From contig JADLEQ010000091.1 of NCBI GenBank assembly GCA_020846005.1, positions 1-64,000 of the forward strand: a stretch of 64,000 nucleotides of DNA, written 5' to 3'. Of this stretch, positions 1 through 8,889 are shown one piece after another. Origin of the DNA: Polyangiaceae bacterium. Lineage in GTDB: Bacteria > Myxococcota_A > Polyangia > Polyangiales > Polyangiaceae. The first letter of the stretch is position 1; each line of letters begins with the position of its first letter. Below the pieces are notes generated by a model. That model was not told the DNA's origin. It made no database searches and saw nothing but the letters and a program-made list of their open reading frames with translations. The translations under genes were made by a program, and so were the position numbers.

Positions 1-1
1 C

Positions 2-127
2 GGGGACAACATCACGATGACGATCGAGCTCATCACGACGGTCGCGCTCGAGGAGCAGATGCGTTTCGCCATCCGTGAGGGCGGCAAGACGGTCGGCGCG
101 GGCGTCGTCACCAAGATCCTGGAGTGA
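2..127 (+). CDS. tuf: elongation factor Tu, C-terminal end (partial)
   Basis: The reading frame entering at the left edge encodes the last 41 residues of EF-Tu, the GTPase that brings aminoacyl-tRNA to the ribosome. The end is typical of domain 3, with [14 protein letters not shown] and the terminal VVTKILE. The 5' part lies outside the window. It stops two bases before rpsJ, which is the usual str-to-S10 junction of a long translation superoperon. Known of the family: full proteins have about 395 residues. Identification is secure despite the short fragment. Confidence 0.95.
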   Translation, partial: GDNITMTIELITTVALEEQMRFAIREGGKTVGAGVVTKILE

Positions 128-129
128 CC

Positions 130-441
130 ATGGCATCCACCACCAAGATTCGGATTCGGCTTCGCGCCTTCGATCACCAGCTCCTCGACAAGTCGACGAC
201 CGACATCGTCGACACCGCGAGGCGCACCGGCGCGCGCGTCGCCGGCCCCGTCCCCCTCCCGACCTCGATCCGCCGCTACACCGTCCTCCGTGGCCCGCAC
301 GTGGACAAGAAGTCGCGCGAGCAGTTCGAGGTCCGCACCCACCGCCGCCTGATCGATATCCTCGACCCGACGGCCCAGACCCTCGACGCCCTGATGAAGC
401 TGGACTTGTCGGCCGGCGTCGACGTCGAGATCAAGAGCTGA
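130..441 (+). CDS. rpsJ: 30S ribosomal protein S10 (uS10)
   Basis: A 103-residue protein of normal length with the S10 signatures [10 protein letters not shown] at the N-terminus and [20 protein letters not shown] in the middle. It sits in the small-subunit head and in many bacteria also serves as NusE in transcription antitermination. An in-frame GTG lies six bases upstream, but it overlaps the tuf stop and the ATG gives the conserved N-terminus. It is the first gene of the S10 cluster. The next gene is rplD, only 11 bases downstream, so rplC is absent from its usual slot. Confidence 0.97.
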   Translation: MASTTKIRIRLRAFDHQLLDKSTTDIVDTARRTGARVAGPVPLPTSIRRYTVLRGPHVDKKSREQFEVRTHRRLIDILDPTAQTLDALMKLDLSAGVDVEIKS

Positions 442-452
442 GGAGCCCATCG

Positions 453-1100
453 ATGCCCACTCTGGACGTATTCAATCTCCGACGGGAGAAGGTCGGCGAA
501 GTCGCCGTGGCGGACGAGGTGTTCGCCGCGGAGGTGAAGGAGCACCTCTTCCACGAGGTCGTCACCGCTCAGCTCGCCTCTCGCCGCGCGGGCACGCGCG
601 CCGCGAAGGAGCGCTCGGCGGTCGCGGGCTCCTCGCGCAAGCTCTTCAAGCAGAAGGGCACCGGTCGCGCACGCCACGGGTCGGCCCGGGCGCCGATCTA
701 CGTCGGCGGCGGCCGCGCCCACGCGCCGCGCCCGCAAGACTGGTCGCAGCGCCCCCCCCGGCGGGTGCGCATCGGGGCGCTCCGCAGCGCGCTGAGCCTC
801 CTCGTGCGCGAGGGCCGGCTCACGGTGGTCGACGCGTTCGACCTCGGAGAGACGAAGACGAAGAAGCTCGTCGGAGTCCTCTCCGCGCTCCAGGCGCCGA
901 AGAAGACGCTGGTCGTCGACGACCGCGGGAACGAGCACCTGGTGCTCTCGATCCGCAACGTGGACGGCTCGCAGTTCCTGCCCCCCGAAGGCGTCAACGT
1001 CTACGATCTGCTCCGGCACGACCACCTCGTCGTGTCGAAGAGCGCCCTCGAGGCGCTCGAGGCACGCTGCCTCGAGCGCGCACCGGAGCCGAAGTCATGA
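453..1100 (+). CDS. rplD: 50S ribosomal protein L4 (uL4)
   Basis: A 215-residue protein with the L4 core motif [12 protein letters not shown] followed by APIYVGGG and [10 protein letters not shown]4 binds 23S rRNA and sends a loop into the peptide exit tunnel; in enterobacteria it also represses its own operon. The start is the ATG at 453, preceded by a purine-rich GAGGAG; longer in-frame readings upstream run through rpsJ in another frame and are not real. The loop after GGG ([10 protein letters not shown]) differs from the more usual VAFGPKPR type. Its ATG is only 11 bases after rpsJ. The stop overlaps the rplW start. Confidence 0.95.
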   Translation: MPTLDVFNLRREKVGEVAVADEVFAAEVKEHLFHEVVTAQLASRRAGTRAAKERSAVAGSSRKLFKQKGTGRARHGSARAPIYVGGGRAHAPRPQDWSQRPPRRVRIGALRSALSLLVREGRLTVVDAFDLGETKTKKLVGVLSALQAPKKTLVVDDRGNEHLVLSIRNVDGSQFLPPEGVNVYDLLRHDHLVVSKSALEALEARCLERAPEPKS

Positions 1101-1390
1101 GCCCCGAGCACGTCATCAAGCGCCCCGTGGCGCTCACCGAGAAGGCCTCGCGCCTGAAGACCGCCAACAAGGTCGTCTTCGAGGTGGCGGAGGCTGCCAA
1201 CAAGGTCCAGATCAAGAACGCCGTGGAGGAGCTCTTCGGGGTCGAGGTCGCGGACGTGAACACCCTGATCCAGCGCGGCAAGCCGAAGCGGATGGGGCGC
1301 GGCATGGCGCTCCGGAAGCGCTGGAAGAAGGCCATCGTGACGTTGCGCGAGGGCCACGACATTCAGTTCTTCAGCGAAGCGGAGGAGTGA
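1097..1390 (+). CDS. rplW: 50S ribosomal protein L23 (uL23)
   Basis: A 97-residue protein of the usual L23 length. It has the N-terminal [11 protein letters not shown] segment and the central VEVADVNTL and GKPKRMGR segments that contact 23S rRNA domain III. L23 sits at the tunnel exit and is the docking site for trigger factor and SRP. The ATG overlaps the rplD stop as ATGA, which indicates translational coupling. Its stop is one base before rplB. Confidence 0.95.
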   Translation: MSPEHVIKRPVALTEKASRLKTANKVVFEVAEAANKVQIKNAVEELFGVEVADVNTLIQRGKPKRMGRGMALRKRWKKAIVTLREGHDIQFFSEAEE

Positions 1391-1391
1391 G

Positions 1392-2222
1392 ATGGGCATT
1401 CGAACCACCAGGCCGACGTCTGCGGGCCGGCGCTTCTACACGGTCAGCGATTTCGCTGACGTGACGACCGACCGCCCGCTGAAGAAGCTCCTCGAGCCGA
1501 AACCCTCGACCGGCGGGCGCAACGCTCACGGGCGCATCACCAGCCGCTTCCGCGGCGGAGGCCACAAGCGCCGCTACCGCGTCATCGACTGGAAGCGCGA
1601 CAAGATCGGCGTCCCCGCGAAGGTCGCCCAGATCGAGTACGACCCCAACCGCACCGCGCGCATCGCGCTGCTCCACTACGCGGACGGCGAGAAGACGTAC
1701 ATCCTCGCGCCGGACGGCCTCAAGCAGGGGGACACCGTCGTCTCGAGTCGCAGCGCGGACATCAAGCCCGGCAACTGCCTTCCGCTGGAGCTCATCCCGG
1801 CCGGCACCATGGTGCACAACCTGGAGCTCAAGATCGGCAAGGGCGGTCAGCTCGTCCGCTCGGCGGGCGTCGCGGCGCAGCTCATGGCGAAGGACGGCGA
1901 CTGGGCTCAGGTGAAGCTGCCGAGCGGCGAGGTCCGGAAGCTCCACGTGCGCTGTCGCGCGACCGTCGGGCAGGTGTCCAACGGCGAGCACCAGAACATC
2001 AGCCTGGGCAAGGCGGGCCGTAAGCGCTGGCTCGGGAAGCGCCCGCACAACCGCGGCGTGACGATGAACCCGGTGGACCACCCGATGGGTGGCGGTGAGG
2101 GTCGCACGAGCGGCGGCCGGCACCCCTGCTCCCCCTGGGGCCAGCTCAGCAAGGGCCTGAAGACTCGGAACAACAAGCGGACGGACGTGATGATCGTGAA
2201 GAACCGCAAGGCGAAGGGCTGA
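1392..2222 (+). CDS. rplB: 50S ribosomal protein L2 (uL2)
   Basis: A 276-residue protein of standard length. The N-terminal half has [21 protein letters not shown], and the C-terminal half carries the conserved [19 protein letters not shown] loop near the peptidyl-transferase centre. L2 is needed for subunit association and peptide-bond formation. It follows rplW by one base and precedes rpsS by three, in the order known for S10 operons. Confidence 0.97.
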   Translation: MGIRTTRPTSAGRRFYTVSDFADVTTDRPLKKLLEPKPSTGGRNAHGRITSRFRGGGHKRRYRVIDWKRDKIGVPAKVAQIEYDPNRTARIALLHYADGEKTYILAPDGLKQGDTVVSSRSADIKPGNCLPLELIPAGTMVHNLELKIGKGGQLVRSAGVAAQLMAKDGDWAQVKLPSGEVRKLHVRCRATVGQVSNGEHQNISLGKAGRKRWLGKRPHNRGVTMNPVDHPMGGGEGRTSGGRHPCSPWGQLSKGLKTRNNKRTDVMIVKNRKAKG

Positions 2223-2225
2223 CCG

Positions 2226-2531
2226 ATGGCGCGCAGCGTGAAGAAGGGGCCGTTCATCGACGGCCACCTGATGAAGAAGATTGAGAAGGAGATGGCGGCT
2301 CCGAAGAAGACCGTCATCAAGACGTGGTCCCGCCGCTCGACGATCCTCCCCGAGGCGGTGGGGCTGACCTTCGCGGTCCACAACGGCCGCAAGTTCGTCC
2401 CCGTGTTCGTGAACGAGAACATGGTGGGCCACAAGCTCGGCGAGTTCGCGCCGACCCGTACCTTCCACGGCCACGCCGGCGACAAGAAGGGCCCGGGCAA
2501 GAAGGCGAACCCGACGACCGGCAAGCGCTGA
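2226..2531 (+). CDS. rpsS: 30S ribosomal protein S19 (uS19)
   Basis: A 101-residue protein with the S19 hallmarks [23 protein letters not shown] and [16 protein letters not shown]. It lies in the 30S head with S13 and touches tRNA and the intersubunit bridge. Normally rplV follows directly. Here the rightward cluster stops, with a strong hairpin 30 bases downstream and a leftward lipoprotein gene, before it resumes with rplV about 1.5 kb later. Confidence 0.97.
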   Translation: MARSVKKGPFIDGHLMKKIEKEMAAPKKTVIKTWSRRSTILPEAVGLTFAVHNGRKFVPVFVNENMVGHKLGEFAPTRTFHGHAGDKKGPGKKANPTTGKR

Positions 2532-2560
2532 GCTCGCGGAGCGGCGCCCCGGAGACACGA

Positions 2561-2587
2561 CGGCCCGCCGAGGTGCTCGGCGGGCCG
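2561..2587. terminator. 12-bp perfect hairpin between convergent genes
   Basis: CGGCCCGCCGAG and its exact complement CTCGGCGGGCCG are separated by three bases (GTG). The hairpin lies between the convergent ends of rpsS (stop at 2531) and the lipoprotein gene (stop at 2625), where a bidirectional terminator is expected. There is no T-run on either side, so its efficiency as an intrinsic terminator is uncertain. The stem is seen directly; the function is inferred. Confidence 0.6.
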
Positions 2588-2624
2588 CCTCCTGTTCACG
2601 CGGGGCCGCCTGCGCGGCCGGCGC

Positions 2625-3620
2625 TCACGGGTACCCGGCGTAGGCGTCGATGTTGTCGACGCACGCCCAGAAGTCCTCGTCACACGAGCTGCCGCTGACG
2701 GACGACTGGTACTGCGAGAAGCAGTAGAACATGTCGAGGCGCGTGCCGTCCGTGTAGAGGTCGATGTTGGACTGGCACTCCGCCGTCGCGACGCTGCTGC
2801 AGTTGGCGTTCACGTCCACGCAGTCGAACGTCCCCGCGTCGCCGCCGAAATCCACCGGCCCCGTGTCGCACACGTCCGCGACGACCAGGGCGGCGGTGCA
2901 GGCGCTCACGGCCGTGTCGTGCGCCGCGTCGCAGGGATCCCCGGTGATCGCCGAGATGCACAGGTAGAACGTCTCCCACGCTGCGGTGCGGCCATGGGCG
3001 GCCATGTAGTTGCAGGCGACGACGCCGGCGGGCGGCAGGCTGGCGCTGCCGCACGTCGCCGTCGCGTAGGACAGGCCCGCACACGTGAACGGCCCGACCC
3101 CGGTGCTGGTGTCGCCGAGGCAGCTCGCGCCGCCCGCGCCGCCGGCGCCCGCCGACCCGCTCGCCCCGGCCGTCCCGCCGGCGCCGGCCGTGCCGCTCGC
3201 GCCGGCCGTGCCGCTCGCGCCGGCCGTGCCGCCCGACCCTGCCGCGCCGCTGCCGCCGGCGCTCCCGCCCGACCCCGCAGCGCCGCTCGCACCGGAGGCG
3301 CCGCTCGCACCGGAGGCGCCGCTCGCACCCGACGCGCCGCTCGCGCCCGACGCGCCGCTCGCGCCCGACGCGCCGCTCGCGCCCGACGCGCCGCTGCTAC
3401 CGCTGGAGCCCGCCGTCCCCCCGGAGCCGCTCGCTCCGCTGGCCCCGGCGGAACCGCTCGAGCCGGAGCTGCCCGCGCTCCCGTCGCCGCCGGAGGTGCC
3501 CGCGGTCCCGGCGTCGTCCGTCGGGGTGTCGACCTCCTCGGTCGTGCACGCCGCGACGGCGGCCGCGGCGCCCACGAGGAGCGCGCTCAGCGAAAGAAAG
3601 CGGTCGAATTGCATCTTCAT
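2625..3620 (-). CDS. lipoprotein with collagen-like Gly-Ala-Ser repeats
   Basis: A 331-residue predicted lipoprotein. The start at 3620 is chosen because it gives a clean signal (MKMQFDRFLSLSALLVGAA, lipobox ending VAAC) and has GAGGAG eight bases upstream; the frame is open to 3692. Residues about 40-170 are triplet repeats with Gly at every third position (GAS, GTA, GSA types) and no proline. The C-terminal half is a compact domain with many cysteines (for example in FTCAG, TATCGS and CNYMAAHG), probably disulfide-bonded. Such Gly/Ser/Ala stalks followed by a Cys-rich domain are common in lipoproteins of Polyangia. No function can be assigned. It is transcribed against the ribosomal cluster and splits it. 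Confidence 0.85.
   Translation of the reverse strand: MKMQFDRFLSLSALLVGAAAAVAACTTEEVDTPTDDAGTAGTSGGDGSAGSSGSSGSAGASGASGSGGTAGSSGSSGASGASGASGASGASGASGASGASGASGASGASGASGAAGSGGSAGGSGAAGSGGTAGASGTAGASGTAGAGGTAGASGSAGAGGAGGASCLGDTSTGVGPFTCAGLSYATATCGSASLPPAGVVACNYMAAHGRTAAWETFYLCISAITGDPCDAAHDTAVSACTAALVVADVCDTGPVDFGGDAGTFDCVDVNANCSSVATAECQSNIDLYTDGTRLDMFYCFSQYQSSVSGSSCDEDFWACVDNIDAYAGYP
3280..3387 (-). repeat. 18-bp tandem repeat, six copies
   Basis: Six consecutive 18-bp units related to GCGCCGCTCGCGCCCGAC (as read on the + strand) encode two GAS triplets each within the lipoprotein stalk. Units differ by one to three bases, so the array probably grows and shrinks by slippage. It is coding, not a CRISPR array: there are no spacers. 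Confidence 0.85.
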
Positions 3621-4047
3621 GAAATGACTCCTCGAGGTGGAACGCTCGCGATTGCTCGCTTGGACGACTCCCGGGACCCCGGTCTTCACCACCGACCCGC
3701 GGGCGTGGCTGGCTCAGCCTGCCGACACCGCGGGCGTGACGCCCGAGGGTCCCATGACCCGCCAGCTCGGCTCGGCTAGCATACTCTCGCGCCGGGCTCC
3801 GAATTCCCCGCCCGAGCGGCCCGACCCGCGACCTCGAGCGCGCCTGGCCGCGCGTTCAGCAGCGCATTTCTCTTGCGATCGCTCGGCGCCCTGCTAGTCC
3901 TCCGCTCCCTTTCACCGCCGCGCGGGCCCGCACCCAGTGCCCCTGCACGGCGACGCCGGTCAGACCTCCGGGCCCGCCCGGAGCGTGACCAGCGCGGAAG
4001 GCGACCCCCGCTCGCTCGCGACCCGCGTCGCACCAGTGAGGCCCCTC
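3621..4047. other. divergent intergenic region, lipoprotein and rplV
   Basis: These 427 bases separate the starts of the leftward lipoprotein gene and rightward rplV. No open frame here looks like a protein. The region must hold the promoter that restarts the ribosomal cluster from rplV and the lipoprotein promoter. A small inverted repeat (CGGGCGT..ACGCCCG) lies near 3730-3745, and GCTAG elements occur at about 3775 and 3891, but I could not assign a convincing -35/-10 pair to either gene. Confidence 0.6.
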
Positions 4048-4389
4048 ATGATCAGTCAAGCCAAGGCCCGGTTCACCCGCATCTCGACCCGCAAGGCGCG
4101 GATGGTGATCGACCTCGTGCGCGGGCGGAACGCAGCCGAGGCGCTGCAGCTCCTCGAGTACACGCCGAAGGCCGCGGCGCCGATCGTGCGCAAGCTCATC
4201 GCCAGCGCCGTCGCGAACGCGAAGCAGGTCCAACCCAACTCCGACGCGGACGATTTCGTCATCAGCGTCGCCACGGTCGACAAGGCCTCCACCCAGCACC
4301 TGCGCCGCTGGCGTCCCCGCGCCATGGGGCGCGCGACGCGCGTCGAGAAGGGCGCGAGCCACATCTGCATCCAGCTCGACGAGACCTGA
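4048..4389 (+). CDS. rplV: 50S ribosomal protein L22 (uL22)
   Basis: A 113-residue protein. The start is the ATG at 4048, with GTGAGG about seven bases upstream; the frame is open further upstream, but only this start gives the normal length. Motifs are ARFTRISTRKARMVIDLVRG near the N-terminus and RRWRPRAMGRATRVEKGASHI near the C-terminus, which form the tunnel-lining beta hairpin. It opens the second part of the split cluster and so needs its own promoter. rpsC follows after 36 bases. Confidence 0.96.
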   Translation: MISQAKARFTRISTRKARMVIDLVRGRNAAEALQLLEYTPKAAAPIVRKLIASAVANAKQVQPNSDADDFVISVATVDKASTQHLRRWRPRAMGRATRVEKGASHICIQLDET

Positions 4390-4425
4390 GCTCCCCCCTC
4401 ATCCAACGCACCGAGAAACGGCACC

Positions 4426-5118
4426 ATGGGACAGAAGACTCATCCGTACGGCTTCCGCCTCGGCGTCATCAAGACGTGGACCAGCAAGTGGTACGAGGAC
4501 AAGCAGTACGTCCGCTGGCTGCACGAGGACATCCGCATCAAGCGAGCGGTGAAGGAGTACCTCTTCAACGCCAACGTGGCGAGCGTCGAGGTCGAGCGGG
4601 CTGCGAACAAGGCGAAGGTCATCGTCTACACGGCCCGCCCGGGCATGGTGATCGGCAAGGGCGGCCGCGGGATCGAGATCCTGAAGAGCGGCAACCTCGA
4701 CAGCGCGCAGAAGGGCGAGACGAAGTTCGCCGGCGTGCAGAGCTTCACGCAGAACGAGGTCTTCATCGACGTGCAGGAGGTCCGCAAGGCGGAGACGAAC
4801 GCGCAGCTCGTCGCGGAGAACGTCGCGACCCAGCTCGAGCGCCGCATCGCCTTCCGGCGCGCGATGAAGAAGGCGCTGACGACGGCGATGAAGTTCGGCG
4901 CCAAGGGCGTCCGCATCCGCTGCGCGGGGCGGCTCGGCGGGGCCGAGATCGCTCGCGTCGAGACGTATCGTGAAGGTCGCGTCCCCCTGCACACGCTGCG
5001 GGCCGACGTCGACTTCGGGCTCGCCGAGGCGCGCACCACCTACGGGGTGATCGGCGTCAAGGTGTGGATCTTCAAGGGCGAGGTCCTGCAGCGCAAGGCC
5101 CGCCACGCCGCGGAGTGA
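4426..5118 (+). CDS. rpsC: 30S ribosomal protein S3 (uS3)
   Basis: A 230-residue protein, typical for S3. It has [13 protein letters not shown] at the N-terminus, the KH-domain [15 protein letters not shown] (about residues 73-87) and the C-terminal domain with [13 protein letters not shown]. It lies at the mRNA entry channel of the 30S subunit and contributes to helicase activity. Its usual partner rplP follows after six bases. Confidence 0.97.
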   Translation: MGQKTHPYGFRLGVIKTWTSKWYEDKQYVRWLHEDIRIKRAVKEYLFNANVASVEVERAANKAKVIVYTARPGMVIGKGGRGIEILKSGNLDSAQKGETKFAGVQSFTQNEVFIDVQEVRKAETNAQLVAENVATQLERRIAFRRAMKKALTTAMKFGAKGVRIRCAGRLGGAEIARVETYREGRVPLHTLRADVDFGLAEARTTYGVIGVKVWIFKGEVLQRKARHAAE

Positions 5119-5124
5119 TCCGAA

Positions 5125-5538
5125 ATGCTCTCCCCCAAGCGCACCAAGTTCCGTAAGCAACAGAAGGGCCGCAACCGCGGCGTCGCCTGGCGTGGTTCCG
5201 ATGTCTCCTTCGGGGACTTCGCGCTCCAGGCGGTCGCGCCGTCGCGCCTCACGGCACGGCAGATCGAGGCGGGGCGTATGGCGATCCAGCGCCACGTCAA
5301 GCGCCAAGGCAAGCTGTGGATCCGGGTGTTCCCGGACAAGCCGGTGACGAAGAAGCCGCTCGAGGTCCGCATGGGTAGCGGCAAGGGTGCGGTCGAGCTG
5401 TGGGTGGCGCTCGTCAAGCCCGGCCGCGTCATCTTCGAGATGGCCGGCGTGCCGGAGAAGCTCGCGCGCGAGGCGTTCGCCCTCGCGGCCTCCAAGCTGC
5501 CGGTCGAGACCCGCGTGCTCGTCAGGAGTGAGCTCTGA
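5125..5538 (+). CDS. rplP: 50S ribosomal protein L16 (uL16)
   Basis: A 137-residue protein of standard length, with [16 protein letters not shown] at the start and the [19 protein letters not shown] block. L16 sits near the A and P sites and helps place aminoacyl-tRNA. The [18 protein letters not shown] segment is conserved. The stop overlaps the rpmC ATG by one base. Confidence 0.97.
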   Translation: MLSPKRTKFRKQQKGRNRGVAWRGSDVSFGDFALQAVAPSRLTARQIEAGRMAIQRHVKRQGKLWIRVFPDKPVTKKPLEVRMGSGKGAVELWVALVKPGRVIFEMAGVPEKLAREAFALAASKLPVETRVLVRSEL

Positions 5539-5762
5539 TGAATGCCAAGGATCTGCGTGAGCGACCCGAACAGGAGCTCCTCGAGCTCCGCACGAGCCTG
5601 CGGAAGGATCTCTTCGGGTACCGGATGAAGAACGGCGTCAAGCAGCTGGCCGACACCAGCCTGCTGCGGAAGACGCGGCGCGATCTCGCGCGGATCGAGT
5701 CGATCCTGGGCGAGCGTTCCAAGGCGGCCGCGAGCGCAGCGGCGAAGGGAGCCGAGTCGTGA
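5538..5762 (+). CDS. rpmC: 50S ribosomal protein L29 (uL29)
   Basis: A 74-residue protein with the L29 pattern [26 protein letters not shown] and the C-terminal helix with [16 protein letters not shown]29 sits by the tunnel exit next to L23. The alanine-rich tail after residue 62 is a little longer than in E. coli (63 residues). It is coupled to rplP upstream, and its stop overlaps the GTG start of rpsQ. Confidence 0.93.
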   Translation: MNAKDLRERPEQELLELRTSLRKDLFGYRMKNGVKQLADTSLLRKTRRDLARIESILGERSKAAASAAAKGAES

Positions 5763-6064
5763 GCGACACCAGTTCCGCAGCGGCGCCGTCCGCCGCGACC
5801 CAGCCGACGCGCCGCCGCATGGTCGGGCGCGTGGCGAGCGACAAGATGGACAAGACGGTCGTGGTCGAGGTCGTCCGCTACAAGCTCGACCCGGTCTACC
5901 GGAAGTACGTCCGGGCTCGCACCCGCTACAAGGCGCACGACGAGAAGAACGAGTATCGCGTGGGCGACCGCGTCGAGATCGTGGAGCACCGCCCCCTCAG
6001 CAGGGAGAAGCGCTGGAAGGTGGCCCGGCTCGTGGAGCGCGCGGAGCGGGAGGGCGGCCAATGA
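5759..6064 (+). CDS. rpsQ: 30S ribosomal protein S17 (uS17)
   Basis: A 101-residue S17. The conserved OB-fold part starts around residue 20 ([20 protein letters not shown]) and includes [19 protein letters not shown] and KRWKV. S17 binds 16S rRNA early in 30S assembly. The GTG start overlaps the rpmC stop (GTGA), and about 20 Ala/Ser-rich residues precede the conserved core, which is longer than usual. The stop overlaps the rplN ATG. Confidence 0.94.
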   Translation: MSDTSSAAAPSAATQPTRRRMVGRVASDKMDKTVVVEVVRYKLDPVYRKYVRARTRYKAHDEKNEYRVGDRVEIVEHRPLSREKRWKVARLVERAEREGGQ

Positions 6065-6429
6065 TCCAGATGCAGACGTTCCTGGACATCGCCGACAACT
6101 CCGGCGCGCGGCTCGTCCAGTGCATCAAGGTCCTGGGCGGGTCCCAGCGTCGATACGCCGGGCTGGGCGACGTGATCGTGGTCGCGATCAAGGAGGCCCT
6201 GCCGGGCAGCAAGGTCAAGAAGGGTGACACCGCCAAGGCGGTCGTGGTCCGGACGACCCGCGAGTACCGGCGGCCCGACGGCAGCTACATCAAGTTCGAC
6301 GACAACTCCGCCGTGCTGATCAACGCGCAGATGGAGCCGGTGGGGACGCGCATCTTTGGCCCCGTCGCCCGCGAGCTCCGCGGCAAGCGCTTCATGAAGA
6401 TCATCTCGCTCGCTCCGGAGGTGCTGTGA
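6061..6429 (+). CDS. rplN: 50S ribosomal protein L14 (uL14)
   Basis: A 122-residue protein, exactly the usual L14 length. Motifs are [28 protein letters not shown] and the C-terminal [13 protein letters not shown] with [12 protein letters not shown]14 forms intersubunit bridges and is the binding site for the silencing factor RsfS. It overlaps rpsQ upstream by four bases and rplX downstream by one. Confidence 0.97.
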   Translation: MIQMQTFLDIADNSGARLVQCIKVLGGSQRRYAGLGDVIVVAIKEALPGSKVKKGDTAKAVVVRTTREYRRPDGSYIKFDDNSAVLINAQMEPVGTRIFGPVARELRGKRFMKIISLAPEVL

Positions 6430-6740
6430 TGGCGAGGCTCAGGAAGGGCGATCAGGTCGTAGTGATGCGCGGCGAGCACAAGGGCGCCCGCGGCGCCGTC
6501 CAGCGAGTGCTCGAGGAGCGCGGGCTCGTCGTCATCGAGGGCGTGAACCAGGTGAAGCGCCACGTGAAGGCCGGCCCGCAACGCGGAGGCGGGATCCTCG
6601 AGATGGAGGCCCCGCTCCCGGCGAGCAAGGTCATGCTGGTCGACCCGGTGACGGGGAAGCCGACCCGCGTCCGGCGGCGAGTCGAAGAAGGCAAGAAGGT
6701 GCGCGTCGCCAAGAGCGGCGCCGTGATCCAGGGCAACTGA
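6429..6740 (+). CDS. rplX: 50S ribosomal protein L24 (uL24)
   Basis: A 103-residue L24 with the KOW motif near the N-terminus ([20 protein letters not shown]). The middle [12 protein letters not shown] and C-terminal [20 protein letters not shown] segments are typical. L24 is an assembly initiator of the large subunit. The ATG at 6429 overlaps the rplN stop; an in-frame GTG three bases earlier is less likely. Confidence 0.96.
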   Translation: MARLRKGDQVVVMRGEHKGARGAVQRVLEERGLVVIEGVNQVKRHVKAGPQRGGGILEMEAPLPASKVMLVDPVTGKPTRVRRRVEEGKKVRVAKSGAVIQGN

Positions 6741-6741
6741 C

Positions 6742-7305
6742 ATGAGCGAAGCTGCCGAAGTCCAGGAGCCGCGCCTCAGCGTGGCGTACCGCGAGAAGGC
6801 CACCCCGGCGCTGATGAAGCGCTTCGGCTATCGCAACCCGATGCAGGTGCCGCGGCTCAGCAAGATCGTGATCAACATGGGGCTCGGCGAGGCCGTCTCC
6901 AACCCGAAGATCATCGACGCCGCGGTCACGGAGCTCACCGCCCTCGCGGGCCAGAAGCCGGTCGTCACCCGCGCGAAGAAGTCGATCGCGACCTTCAAGC
7001 TGCGCGAGAAGATGCCCATCGGCGCGATGGTCACGCTCCGCCGCGGACGCATGTGGGAGTTCCTCGACCGCCTGGTGACCCTCGCCCTGCCGCGGGTGCG
7101 CGACTTCCGCGGGACCAACCCGCGCGGCTTCGACGGCGCGGGCAACTACACGCTGGGGCTGAAGGAGCACACCGTCTTCCCCGAGATCAATTTCGACAGG
7201 GTCGAGCACATGAAGGGGATGAACATCACGTTCGTCACCACGGCCGAGACGAACGAGGAAGCGAAGGAGCTCCTCGCCCAGCTCGGCATGCCGTTCAGGA
7301 GCTGA
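6742..7305 (+). CDS. rplE: 50S ribosomal protein L5 (uL5)
   Basis: A 187-residue L5 of normal size. Signatures are [11 protein letters not shown], the [25 protein letters not shown] loop that contacts tRNA and 5S rRNA, and [23 protein letters not shown]5 binds 5S rRNA in the central protuberance. The gene lies one base after rplX and six bases before rpsN. Confidence 0.97.
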   Translation: MSEAAEVQEPRLSVAYREKATPALMKRFGYRNPMQVPRLSKIVINMGLGEAVSNPKIIDAAVTELTALAGQKPVVTRAKKSIATFKLREKMPIGAMVTLRRGRMWEFLDRLVTLALPRVRDFRGTNPRGFDGAGNYTLGLKEHTVFPEINFDRVEHMKGMNITFVTTAETNEEAKELLAQLGMPFRS

Positions 7306-7311
7306 GAACAG

Positions 7312-7497
7312 ATGGCACGCGCTTCTCAATGGGCGAAGCTGAACCGCCCCCCCAAGTTCTCGACGCGCGCGGTAACGCGCTGCCACCGATGCGGCCGCTC
7401 GCGGGCGGTGTACCGGGATTTCAAGCTCTGTCGGGTGTGTCTGCGCGAGCTCGGGCTGCGCGGAGAGCTCCCCGGCGTCACCAAGGCGAGCTGGTGA
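7312..7497 (+). CDS. rpsN: 30S ribosomal protein S14, zinc-binding type (uS14)
   Basis: A 61-residue S14 of the short, zinc-ribbon type. Four cysteines form CHRCG and CRVCLREL, as in the C+ form. The end [11 protein letters not shown] is the standard S14 terminus. It packs in the 30S head near S3 and S10. The zinc ligands are all present, so this organism does not appear to use a zinc-free copy at this locus. Confidence 0.96.
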   Translation: MARASQWAKLNRPPKFSTRAVTRCHRCGRSRAVYRDFKLCRVCLRELGLRGELPGVTKASW

Positions 7498-7504
7498 GGT
7501 TGGC

Positions 7505-7906
7505 ATGGTGACCGATCCGATCGCCGACCTGCTCGCACGCATCCGCAACGCGGCGCTCGCGCGCCACGAGGTGGCTCGCATGCCCGCCAGCAAGCTCAAG
7601 CTGCGCATCCTCGAGATCCTGAAGAAGGAAGGCTTCGTCGCCGACGTTCGTCAGGAGGAGTGGGGCGAGAGCAAGCGCCAGACCCTCACCGTCACCCTGA
7701 AGTACGCCCGCGAGCGCGGCGCGGCCTTCCAGGGGCTGCGCCGAGTCTCTCGGCCAGGGCGCCGAGTCTACGTGCGCCACGACCAGATCCCGCGCGTACT
7801 CTCCGGCCTGGGGATCTCGATCTTGAGCACCTCGCTCGGGCTGATGACCGACCGCGAGGCACGCCAGCGCAAGGTGGGCGGCGAGCTCCTCTGCGAGGTG
7901 TGGTGA
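7505..7906 (+). CDS. rpsH: 30S ribosomal protein S8 (uS8)
   Basis: A 133-residue S8. It begins MVTDPIADLLARIRNA and has the C-terminal GLGISILSTSLGLMTDREAR and GELLCEVW typical of the family. S8 binds the central domain of 16S rRNA; in E. coli it is the translational repressor of the spc operon. The stop TGA overlaps the ATG of rplF. Confidence 0.97.
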   Translation: MVTDPIADLLARIRNAALARHEVARMPASKLKLRILEILKKEGFVADVRQEEWGESKRQTLTVTLKYARERGAAFQGLRRVSRPGRRVYVRHDQIPRVLSGLGISILSTSLGLMTDREARQRKVGGELLCEVW

Positions 7907-8493
7907 TGACCCAGCTGGCGACGCCCACGGCGGGCAAGCAGTCTCGTCTCGGCAAGCGGCCCATCCCGATCCCGAAGGGCGTCACCGTCACGCTCGGGGC
8001 GGATCGAGTGGACGTCCAGGGTCCGAAGGGCAAGCTCGGGATCGTGCTGCCGCCGTCGGTCAGCCTGGCGCGGGAGGGCGACACGATCACGGTCACCAGC
8101 AGCGCGACGGAGCGCGACGGCCGCCGCCTCCAGGGGCTCGGTCGGGCGCTCGTCGCGAGCCTCGTGCAGGGCGCCGCGGTCGGGTTCGAGCGGACGCTCG
8201 AGCTCCACGGCACCGGCTATCGCGCTGAGCTGAAGGGGCGCTCGCTCCACCTGCAGCTCGGCTTCTCGCACCCGACCGTCTACGAGATCCCGGCGGAGCT
8301 CACCTGCACCATCCCGCCCGAGTCCAAGGGCACGCTGATCATCCTGACTTCGGCCAACAAGTCGCTCCTCGGGCAGGTCGCGGCGGATTTGCGGGGCGTC
8401 CGCCCGGCGGAGCCGTACGGCGGCAAGGGCGTCCGGTATCGAGGCGAAACCATCCGCCGCAAGGCGGGCAAGGCCGGCAAGGGCCGGAAGTGA
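7906..8493 (+). CDS. rplF: 50S ribosomal protein L6 (uL6)
   Basis: A 195-residue L6. The first 15 residues ([15 protein letters not shown]) are an extra tail before the conserved [13 protein letters not shown]. The family signature near the C-terminus ([20 protein letters not shown]) is present. L6 stabilises the base of the stalk region near the factor-binding site. The start is the ATG overlapping the rpsH stop. Confidence 0.96.
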   Translation: MTQLATPTAGKQSRLGKRPIPIPKGVTVTLGADRVDVQGPKGKLGIVLPPSVSLAREGDTITVTSSATERDGRRLQGLGRALVASLVQGAAVGFERTLELHGTGYRAELKGRSLHLQLGFSHPTVYEIPAELTCTIPPESKGTLIILTSANKSLLGQVAADLRGVRPAEPYGGKGVRYRGETIRRKAGKAGKGRK

Positions 8494-8506
8494 ACGGAGG
8501 CGATCG

Positions 8507-8866
8507 ATGAGCGCACGGCTCCAGGGGCGCGCGCGGCGGAAGCTGCGCATCAGGCGCAAGATCAACGGCACCGCGGAGCGCCCGCGGCTCACCGTGTTTC
8601 GGAGCGCCCGTCACATCTACGCGCAGGTCGTGGACGATGCGCGCGGCGTCACCGTCGCGCACGCGTCCACCCTCTCCAACGACCTGGCGACCACGCTCTC
8701 CGAGGACGACAAGACGGCCGCCGCGCGCAAGGTCGGCGCGCTGATCGCCCGAGTCTGCCTCGAGCGGAAGATCGACAAGGTCGTCTTCGACCGCAATGGT
8801 TACCTCTACCACGGCAGGGTGAAGGCACTCGCCGAGGCCGCCCGCGAGGCGGGCCTTCAGTTCTGA
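8507..8866 (+). CDS. rplR: 50S ribosomal protein L18 (uL18)
   Basis: A 119-residue L18 with [24 protein letters not shown] and the C-terminal [26 protein letters not shown]. It binds 5S rRNA with L5. The ATG has GGAGG about ten bases upstream. rpsE follows after 23 bases. Confidence 0.96.
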   Translation: MSARLQGRARRKLRIRRKINGTAERPRLTVFRSARHIYAQVVDDARGVTVAHASTLSNDLATTLSEDDKTAAARKVGALIARVCLERKIDKVVFDRNGYLYHGRVKALAEAAREAGLQF

Positions 8867-8889
8867 ATCGGCCCAGGAACGGACCTCCC

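Noticed and set aside
3085-3627. Pro-Ala-Leu repeat frame on the + strand opposite the collagen-like lipoprotein
   Set aside because: The minus strand has a proper signal peptide, lipobox and Shine-Dalgarno; the + frame is only the complement of the GAS repeat.
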